In this document: piece after piece, positions 51,901-60,000 of the stretch
How the letters are laid out: each line of letters begins with the position of its first letter
Position numbering within the stretch: the first letter of the stretch is position 1
Source: Nematostella vectensis
Lineage: Eukaryota > Cnidaria > Anthozoa > Actiniaria > Edwardsiidae
DNA: 60,000 bases
Direction of reading: 5' to 3'
NCBI RefSeq assembly: GCF_932526225.1
Contig: NC_064044.1
Location: 7,740,801-7,800,800, forward strand
Notes under the pieces: model-generated
What the model saw: the letters and a program-made list of their open reading frames with translations, nothing else
What the model was told of the DNA's origin: nothing
Databases searched by the model: none
Translations under genes and position numbers: made by a program

Positions 51901-54864
51901 CGACGACGACATTGTTTGATAGTGCACTTTTATATCAGAACTCCAATCAACATCAAGTCGCTATGAATAATAACACGGTCATAATATAGATTATAAAAAT
52001 GAGCCCGCGCTTGTGAGAATCAAATTAAAGCTTGTGAAATGCAGAATATCCTTTCAATTCTTTCTCAGACTTTTTCAAAGTTTTTATAATTGACCTTGAA
52101 CAACAACTTGTACGTCACTCATGGGGAATGTTTCCCTTGCTTCTAGTTGCACCTCTCTTGATGTCATTTCCGACTACCCCGCTGACCATAGATGCAAAAA
52201 GCACCGCCGTCGTGCCTTGTATCAGCACAGGGTTCCCAGCCCCGGTAATCACTTGGACAAAGATTGAAAACTCTATGGATCCTTCTCGTATGTCGTACGA
52301 CTCCAGAGCGTTAACCATCAAGGACGTTCGGCCATCGGACGTCGGAACTTATGTCTGTTCTGCCACAAACGTAGCGGGACAAGTCAATGGTAACGTTACC
52401 GTCATAGTGAAAGGTACAAATGAACTTTTATAATCCACTTACACTCTGATAAAGTTCAACCTTGCACCAATAGCAACAAAAGGTCCCTACCAACCTATAA
52501 CTCTAAAATAAGAGCTTAAAAATATCTCAATGAGACGCCCCTCGTTGTTAGGGCAACATATCTTTAGCTGGCCTGTATCAAATAACCCTAAATTACAAAT
52601 TACATTTATGAGGCCGCTTTTTCATAAAAAGGATCGAAACTTTCACAACAAACAGATAAATTATCCAATTTTATGACAAAATTGTCATTTTAGTCTAAAA
52701 GAAACTCGAGGAATTCGGCTAATTAGCGCAGGCTGTCAATTAAGCCGAAAGTGCCTTTTTTTTGCTCTAGAGCAAACGCGTTTCAATGTAACCCAATATA
52801 AATTCAATATAAAATACCTAAGGATAAAATAAAACTTTTCATCAGAGTGCGCGAAAAAAAATTGAAATGCGAGAAATTAGTTGCGGAAAATCAAAATTAA
52901 AGTTTCGCCCGAGATTATTCCGCGTTGAAATATAAATCGAAGGCTCACTCTAATGAAAAGTTTCTAAATTGTGTGCAGTTTTTGATTACCAAGTTTCAGT
53001 TCGATCGGATAAATCCTGATACAGATAGAGCGTATTTTGTGAGTCTATGTGTCTTAGTCCCGAGTTGAATCCAGGCAATTAAGCGCAATGCTTCGCCACA
53101 TTTCACGGGAACTTACTCAGACGCTCGTGGTGTTTACATCTTGTCAAACCTGAGCCTGCTGTATCGAAAACAGCGGAAAAACATTCAAAATACACATTTT
53201 ATAAGGCTAAAATGATCATATATGAAGCTCAATTTTTCCCGCGAAACCAATCATATGCCGTTCTGGAGACGCCGCATAGCAACTGTCACAGAGGACAATG
53301 ACCCGGAGAGTTTATCGCCTCGCAGATTTGTTCCAATGCAGTTTCTGCTAGCATAATGTGGAACAAAATTTGTTGTTTATATTCAACATCTTGAAAATTA
53401 ATTTATACTGCCCAGACATAGTAAAGTTCTAAGAGAACAGGGAAGGATCGAGAGGATCGAACGCACTATTGTTTTGCGCGAGCGGCGAGTGATACTGTGA
53501 CTGTGAGGTTAGGTATGACCGCTGGGAGTCCGCGGACTCGACCACAATCTACGTCCGTGGGAAATTGCTTCCCCAGCAGTAATATGTGGAGAACTTCTTG
53601 TGATAAAACTTCAATCATTTCCTGGGAATCGTGAATTTGGATAGGGAATTTGGTCAATATGCGTCAAACTAGCTGCATGGGTCCACTACTTTGATGGCCA
53701 TTGTTTTCAAGCTTGAGTATAAAGAATTGGCACGAAACTTTCCTTCGCAACGCAACTTTGATATAGAATATCTCGAAAATGAGAAGCACAAAGACGCTCA
53801 AATTTTCACGACTTCATATTAATCTTATATCAGCGGCGTAGCCAGTATTTTTAACAGGAGGGGCCCAAAAGGCCTGTTCAAGGCATTGTCTCTTGTGTTT
53901 TAGATAATGTCTCATACATTTACTGTATTTTTGGCTGCTAGAAAGGGGGGGGGGGGCGCCCCCCCTGGGCCACCCCCTGGCCACGCCCCTGTATATGCAA
54001 TCGACTGTTAAAATTTAAAGGCAAGTTGTCTTTCCTTTCGTACCACTCATTAATTAAAAATAAACACAATAAAATAAAAGATATTGAGGCATTTAAAGGA
54101 TAATGGCCTTGAACATATGCACCCAAACAATGTGATAGGGGCAAATAATAGCTCTGGTTCTCAGGCAAATGAAAATACATCTCAAAATGCCACAAAACAA
54201 AATTAGATATACATACATTTTACATCAATGGCCTGAAACATAATGTCAAATCCAGGAGGATACTGGAATTTAAATTGTAAAACTTATTATGGGATACGCA
54301 CTGAAAGATGAGAAATCTCATCTAGACAGGTTTTGAACAGGCCGAATGGAGCCAGAACAGCAAAGTAAACAATTATAGAATAAATTTGGATTCAGAAAAG
54401 ACTGTCAGCATTAACAAGTGCGTCATTAGAAAATCTTGTCCAGTCAAAGTAAGAAAAGAAAAAAAATCCTTATAAATGTACCCACCTTTGCAAAGACTTC
54501 AAAATATATTGCCCGCTTTCCATTAGATTCCGTACCCTATTTCTAACCCTCACCCCAACCCACAGGTGTTCAAATTAAGCTGTCCCACGGATCGTATGGT
54601 CGTGTTGAGGTGTTCCACAATGGTCAGTGGGGAACGGTGTGTGACGACAATTGGACCATCAACGAAGGGCGTGTCGTGTGTAGATGGCTTGGATATGGAT
54701 CCGTAGTCTCTGTTCATACAGGAGCTCATCATGGGCAAGGAAGTGGGCCGATATGGCTTGATGATGTTCATTGCTCTGGCAATGAGGCTACCCTGTTCTC
54801 CTGCAGATTTAGCAACAAGCATAATTGTAGTCACGGCGAGGATGCGTCAGTTCAGTGTAATTAG
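45393..54864 (+). CDS. Type II membrane collagen / Ig / SRCR protein gene, copy B
   Basis: Same gene as 1-10307, here with its 5' end. Exons: TM 45393-45944, microexon 46519-46554, collagen 47125-47196, linker 47270-47326, Ig1 47814-47987 and 49212-49366, Ig2 50630-50894, Ig3 51149-51415, Ig4 51525-51797, Ig5 52147-52413, SRCR 54566-54864. Two lesions separate it from copy A: the microexon is one base shorter (36 nt), and Ig2 has one extra base in an A/G run near 50870-50877 that brings in TAA at 50890-50892. They are exons apart, so they do not compensate. Either copy B is a pseudogene, or these are sequencing or assembly errors in homopolymer runs. Confidence 0.83.
48472..48645. repeat. 19-bp minisatellite (copy B, about 9 units)
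   Basis: Same unit as 2624-2912 with fewer repeats; the flanking sequence on the right is the same. Confidence 0.94.
49416..50098. repeat. About 31-bp degenerate minisatellite (copy B)
   Basis: Counterpart of 3674-4350, with unit-level differences. Open frames on both strands are artefacts. Confidence 0.93.
50630..52413 (+). CDS. Ig domains 2 to 5 (copy B), Ig2 frameshifted near its end
   Basis: Exons 50630-50894, 51149-51415, 51525-51797 and 52147-52413 match copy A domain for domain. Ig2 is 265 nt instead of 264: the extra base after the last Cys strand ([12 protein letters not shown]) shifts the end and gives TAA at 50890-50892. Ig5 has a local change (IDAKSTA in place of IVENSTA). Confidence 0.85.
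50922..51055. repeat. GTGATA / GAT microsatellite (copy B)
   Basis: Counterpart of 5166-5265, with an expanded GAT section. Confidence 0.9.
53498..53585. mobile_element. Solo right arm of the inverted-repeat insertion (copy B)
   Basis: Corresponds to about 8948-9016 in copy A (GACCGCTGGGAGTCCGCGGA, CTACGTCCGTGGGAAATTGC), but the left arm and interior are absent. The left flank (GAGCGGCGAGTGA) is the one next to the left arm in copy A. Confidence 0.75.
53831..53991. mobile_element. MITE-like repeat, GGCGTAGCCAG family (copy B)
   Basis: Counterpart of 9277-9434, with a longer G-run. Confidence 0.75.
54566..54864 (+). CDS. SRCR domain exon (copy B)
   Basis: Full 299-nt counterpart of 10009-10307 with all Cys kept and an intact stop. 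It differs from copy A at a few residues (for example INEGRV and GYGSVV). Confidence 0.93.
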
Positions 54865-55849
54865 ATAAGGGCGCGGAGCCTGGTACGGACCAAACACCAT
54901 CATTACTGATACTGTTATCATAACTTTATGACCACCATAATTTTAAACACTATCATAACCATCACCATCACTACATTCGTCACCACAATTATCGTCGCCG
55001 TCATCACTATCGCAGTTATCAACATCACCCCCATCGTAGCAAGCGTTTCGCGAAGAATGGGGCGAGCGCAAAAAAAAGAGAAGGGAGAGGGAGAGGGGGA
55101 AGAAGGAAACGCTTGCAAGCACTCATTGTCTTTTTGACAGCGAAGGGTCTGCGATCATTTTCTGATCGCGGAATTCGAGGCTCCCTATTAGCGAGGCGCG
55201 GCTAACGCTGAGTGACATTTCGCAGATTCACACTCACAATTTCTCAAAATAGCATCGCACAAGGATCCACTGAAAGAGTGTTTAACTGGAACAGGGATGC
55301 GTTATACAAACAGCTATTGTGTAGAGGAAATTCGTTATCAGTTTTGTCTCTTGGTCTTAGCTAGGATATATTCCAACTTGAGGAGAATTCAAAGAAAGAC
55401 AACATATGCCCGCTTGTTAACCGTTCGCACCGTCAAGGTGGAATCGTGACGTTTGAGTTGGATTGGAACTTTTTTGCAGCTTGCAGTTTGGCTCTTTCCT
55501 TGTCTATGTAAATTTACGGTAGGTTTCCGAGCCGTGTGCATGAAAAATGTGATGTTGAGATTGCTTTAAGCTCTGCATGTGTGTGTTCGCATCGAAATTA
55601 GCTTTTATATACAAAACATGACAACCCAACATGCGCTCAATGTGATGTCGAAAGTCGCATTTGCAAACTTTGGAATTCTTAGTTTGATTGAAACTCGTTG
55701 AAACTCCACAGAAACGCTTGCTACGCAGGCAACCCCTTATCATCGCCTAATCATCATCACTCCAATCACCAAAATTACTATCACTCAGCTACCAATATCA
55801 CCATCCAGGGGGGGGTGGGGGGTGGGGGGCACTGAGGGCACATGTCCCC

Positions 55850-56138
55850 TCCATATCAATATTTGGGTGACCTTCAAACCCTCTCGGTCAATCTCTGTGA
55901 GGCCTGGGTCTAAGGGCTTTTCAAGATTAGTGAGATAAAAATTTGACCAATCTGTCAGGTTTTTTTGGACAAATTCTTGCCACGAGTCTCAAATTGACAG
56001 GAATCAGCATTTTTCACCATATTTTCTGGAGATCAGGGAGCGGGAAAACTTTAGCTCTTCTAAATATGGGTATCAATGACCATATAAGGCAATGCAAACG
56101 AAGGACACTATCCTTGGGGAATATGTTTGATATGAATA
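55850..56138. other. Copy-B-only segment of about 290 bp
   Basis: It sits between CATGTCCCCTC and AATATTTTAAAAATG, which are adjacent in copy A, and so interrupts the dispersed repeat there. A frame inside reads FHHIFWRSGSGKTLALLNMG, which resembles a P-loop (GxGKT). It is too short to identify. No inverted ends were found. Confidence 0.6.
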
Positions 56139-56222
56139 TTTTAAAAATGTATAAGGAAATGACCAGTAAGGTAGTGGGTCTGTCCCCTGTATATATATCT
56201 TAATGCACCCCTAATATTTCGA
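56135..56222 (+). repeat. Dispersed repeat, 'AAATGACCAGTAAGG' family (copy B)
   Basis: Counterpart of the right part of 11265-11390, cut on its left by the 290-bp segment. Confidence 0.6.
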
Positions 56223-56694
56223 GTCCTGCTTCGGCACTTCTTTCATCACCACCATTATCACCAATAGTAATGATTGCCGCCACCATTATAATCACTACTA
56301 CCACCACCATCATCATTAATACCATAACTAGAGCCATCACAAAAAATTAACCATCATGATCATCATCATTATCATCATCATCATCATCAGCGCCATCACC
56401 ACAACCATCACCAACACTATCATTACCATGGCATAATCATCAGCATCAGCATCATTATCGTGTCTCAGATAAATTCTTCTTGAGAGGATATGTTGGAATC
56501 AACCTAATTCTATTTCAATGTATTTATACCAAGGTACGATAAGTAGAAAAAAAGGTCACTACGTATTCAAACTTATAGCAACTTTAATACTTTAAAATAA
56601 AATTTAGATTTTTAAATTGCTTTAATTATTACTGTAAATTTAAATAATGTCACACGAAATATAGAACATACTAATGTAATATCAGTACGATGTT

Positions 56695-57165
56695 TAATGT
56701 TTAAACTTCCCCTTCCCCTTACGGCTCATACGATGTTTACACCTCCCTCCCCCCCTACGACTCGTACGATGTTTAAACTTCCCCTCCCCCTTCGGCCTAT
56801 ATGACGTTTAAACTTCCCCTCCCCCGCGGCTCATACGATGTTTACACCTCCCCTCCCCCCTACGGCTCGTACGACGTTTAAACTTCCCCTCCCCCTACGG
56901 CCTATATGAAGTTTAAACTTCCCCTCCCCCCTACGGCTCGTACGACGTTCAAACTTCCCCTACCACTACGGCCTATATGAAGTTTAAACTTCCCCTCCCC
57001 CCTACGGCTCGTAAGACGTTTACACTCCCCCCCCCCACCCCTACGGCTCGTACGACGTTTAAACTTCCCCTCCCCCTACGGCTCGTACGACGTTTAACCT
57101 CTCCCCCCCCCCCCCCCCCCCCCCCCACGGCTCATACATTCAAACTTAGCCCCTCCCCCGGTGTA
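56695..57165. repeat. Pyrimidine-rich minisatellite (copy B)
   Basis: Counterpart of 11890-12372, with a longer C-run (about 24 C near 57103-57126). Confidence 0.93.
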
Positions 57166-58283
57166 TGAAGTCATGGTGTGAATCCCTTTGCCCTCATCTT
57201 CATTTCAGTGCGTTTAAGAGAGTATCTATGCCCCATCCAGTCGGACCAGACCATTCCCCTGGCATAGTAGCTGTGGGCGCCATCTAAATATTCCCCGTTC
57301 AGGTTTGAGGCATGGCAGCTTGAGTACCACCATGCGCCCCTAAATCTAGCTGCGCAGTTCTCGCTGTATTTTTCGTCGTTGTCCTTGTCCATTGTCGAGA
57401 ATTGTTGATTGTTGTGCCAACCTGTCAGAGAGTCTCTCACATTTCCTGAATAAAAAGAAAAGTCCTATTTTATCCTCATGTTTTAATTTACTTTATCTGC
57501 ACCAAGGATAACAATTTTTCCCTAGACAAGGGTACATAGCTGAGAATTGTTAATTGTTGTGCCAACCTATGAGAGACTCTCCCACATTTCGTAAATAACA
57601 AGGAAAATTATTATATTTTATATGTTTTGATTTATTATATGCGGCAAGGATAACAATTTTCACTTAAACTTGCAGCAATATTCGTCTTTACTATGATTCT
57701 TCTGACAGCCATCTTGAAAAAGAGGCCCCTTTACTAATATCGTAGGTTTCCTGCTCTCTTTTAGACGTATTTATAGCTTGTTCAAGTTGTAAACTTTTGA
57801 AATTCAAGATTACTTGTTACAACATTTCCTCATGCCCATACAAGGATAGTCTTACTTGCCTTATTTGAAAAATAATATATTTTTGTTTACATGAACGGTG
57901 GTGTAAGCATTACATTTAGCAAATGGTTTAGAGAGACCGTCTTGTTCAGAGGAGGCTTTGAAACTATCATACATTTTCCAACATGGTAATCTGCTACTAC
58001 GAACAAAAGGTGGTCCCAATCTTTGGTTTAGAGACAAAGTCAGAGGAGGCTTTAAAACTATCATACATTGGTCCCATACGGGCAATTGTTCATACATACA
58101 ATATTTGAAAAGCTGGCAGATATTTACCATAAATCAAACACCCAAATGGTTGAGTTTGTTAACCAAAGTATAAATAAATGGTTTACCAAAAATGTTCGTT
58201 TTTAGAAACGTTACCTACTCGAGATTAGCTAGATAACAATCAACCAGAACATAGCAGGTTAAAGCCGCATAGTCACGACAGGA

Positions 58284-58650
58284 GCAAAAGATGGCAAAGT
58301 TCAAATTGTAAGGTCGTGTTAGCTTATATTCGCTTGATTTTTTACATAGATGTTTCTTGTGTAATATAAAACAAAATAAGCTTGAGTATTTTTTGGTGAA
58401 TAATCCGTTCTTGAGATATTGCAAATTGTAAGGCTCTTGATTTGTCCGAATTTGCTCAATTTGGTCGAAATTGCTACTTTTTTCATGATTTATGGCAACT
58501 TTGCTCAATCACATCTCAAGAACGGATCATCTACCAAAAAATACTAAAGCTTATTTTGTTTTATATTATGCAAGGAACCTCTAGACAAAGTATTAACAAA
58601 ATATAAGCTAACACAACCTTATAATTTTAATGTTGACATTTTTCGCCCCT
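58284..58650. mobile_element. Foldback element (copy B)
   Basis: Counterpart of 13487-13850. Confidence 0.75.
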
Positions 58651-58655
58651 GTCCA

Positions 58656-59083
58656 TTGTCACCAGTTTACTTCCGGAGGTCCGGAAACCTCAACCGTTAA
58701 AAGACAATTTAATCTATTAGTAACAGGCCATCCGTTCTAAATCACACCCTCATAGAAACTTTCAAAAGGCACACTGCTTTCACAATTTTGAAATATATTT
58801 TTTTGTGTCCGTTACATATGAAGAAAACGTTGTCATTTTGGGGGTCTGGTACCTAGGAATCTTTCCAGAGGCTTTCTTTCCAGAGGCTTTCTTTCCAGAG
58901 GCTTTCTCCATTGACTAAAGATGGTCACAGTCACTGTTTTTCTCTTCAAATTACAAGTCATAAAGTTTGCTTATATGGAATTGTCGTTTGGCAAAAACGA
59001 CAATTTTTTGCTAAATTTTCTTGATATGAAAATCATCGGAGATTTTCGTAATCGACCGGAAGTAAACTGGCGACAATGCGTCT
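58656..59083. mobile_element. 'TTTACTTCCGG' family MITE (copy B)
   Basis: Counterpart of 13858-14272, with three instead of two 15-bp CTTTCTTTCCAGAGG-type units. Confidence 0.8.
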
Positions 59084-60000
59084 TTAAACTGGAGAACAAA
59101 TAATTGTTTTTATTCTTTATCGAATATCAATAACACTCAATCGTCTACGAATTATGGTACTTGAAAGTTTATTTCAGGACAACATAAAAAGGTTAGCGGT
59201 GACAATGGCGGATCGAGGACTTTTTTAAGGGGTGGGGGTGGGGGATGGGGATTGGTGAATGCAACATTAACTCGGGGGACTGTCATTCGACAAGAAAAGT
59301 AAGAGTGAAAGAAATGTTCAAATAAAAGGTAAACTAATCTAACCTTAGCTTACCAGTGAAGCCTCCCAACTCAATCCGGTACATGTCGGTCTCCCCTGCG
59401 ATCGAGAAGGAATGGTACTAAGCGTATCTCGTCTCCCCAGCATCGGCCTCCATGTCCACTCTCATCTCGTTAGGAATTGCATTGGTCAGCCTGTGGATTC
59501 GGTCCAGTCCTAGCCAATGCTCTCCCTGGAGATCACCAAACCCGTTTTTATACTCGGTCCAGTTTCGATAGAAGTCCACGGAGCCATCTTGGCGTCTCTG
59601 AAACACGGTCCAGCCACCCCCGAGGGTTTTCTGGTCACAAAAGACCTAGAAATTGCGGTCTTAAGATTACTACAACTAATCTAAGCAATATTCCTGATAT
59701 TTGGTGGTCTGATTAAAGACGTTGGTTTTCTGAATCCAGGACGACTATGCCAATAGCCTTTGTGCCCAATGTAAGTAAGGGCGCAAACCGAAGAGGGTGC
59801 CTATTCCAAACTTCAACTCTTTTGTATCAATTCCGCAGAATAAAATCAGAAATATTGCATACCGCCCAATATACCGCCGTTTAAAAGCAAAATCTCGCAT
59901 CTTGCAGTGTTTTGAAATACCGCATCACCACATGTTTTTTGCTCTTTTACCTAAATCGCGTACAAAAAAAGCCAATACTGCAAACCCCAACGTCCCTCCC

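Larger units (their letters stand above)
45907..60000. repeat. Large direct duplication, copy B
   Basis: Counterpart of 1-15375. Relative to A it lacks the 7.76-8.95 kb insertion, about 52 bp before Ig4 between CAATTCAT direct repeats, about 180 bp near 59826 and several minisatellite units. It has an extra segment of about 290 bp at 55850-56138. Most of the rest aligns without gaps. Confidence 0.95.
57171..60000 (-). pseudogene. 3' end of the fibrinogen-domain gene, copy B (runs off the window)
   Basis: Exons 57445-57171 (fibrinogen end, TGA) and 59645-59354 (fibrinogen middle) match copy A with the same splice sites and phases. The TAG inside the domain is present here too, at 59418-59420. 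Substitutions such as RFRGAWWYSSCHA and KMRAKGF show that the copies have diverged since, yet neither has gained a second stop in these exons. The rest of the gene lies beyond the window. Confidence 0.85.

Overview
The window is eukaryotic nuclear DNA, most likely from a cnidarian and probably an anthozoan such as a sea anemone or coral; the species cannot be fixed. The signs are intron-split genes for modular extracellular proteins (collagen, Ig, SRCR, PAN, EGF, discoidin and fibrinogen-like domains), AT-rich introns full of MITEs and minisatellites, and remnants of LINE and hAT elements.

Layout. (1) 1-15.4 kb (copy A) and 45.9-60 kb (copy B) are two near-identical copies in the same orientation, about 45.9 kb apart. 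Each holds a plus-strand gene for a type II membrane protein (cytoplasmic tail, one TM segment, collagen Gly-X-Y stretch, five Ig domains, terminal SRCR domain) and, convergent to it, the 3' half of a minus-strand secreted-protein gene ending in a fibrinogen-related domain. Copy A runs from the last bases of the TM exon to the SRCR stop. Copy B has the complete TM exon but carries two coding frameshifts. (2) 12.4-24.8 kb: the full minus-strand gene (signal peptide, PAN, EGF, EGF, F5/8C, fibrinogen). Exon phases join perfectly, but a TAG interrupts the fibrinogen domain, and both copies share it. (3) 19-29 kb: gene-poor sequence with MITEs, a LINE 3' fragment, satellite-like repeats, a hAT transposase remnant and a possible tRNA-derived SINE.

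(4) About 29.04-41.65 kb: an abrupt GC-rich, intron-less, gene-dense block, an integrated virus-like element of the Maverick/Polinton/adintovirus kind. It encodes a small Cys/His-rich protein, a single-frame array of a very divergent family-B polymerase-like palm, an SF1 helicase and an HNH module, then on the other strand a DDE (retrovirus-type) integrase, a packaging ATPase and small membrane proteins, plus three or four probable virion or structural proteins. Nearly every gene has stops or frameshifts, and the right end is cut off inside a gene, so this is a decaying copy. Replication genes read rightward from the left end and the middle cluster reads leftward. An array of alternating 72/61-bp repeats precedes the polymerase, and two strong inverted repeats lie inside the leftward cluster.

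(5) 41.65-45.39 kb: simple repeats, minisatellites, one weak ORF and the start of the copy B gene. The A/B arrangement could be a true segmental duplication or two haplotypes assembled in series; read depth would decide. All assignments come from reading the sequence and from recalled family knowledge. No database search was run.
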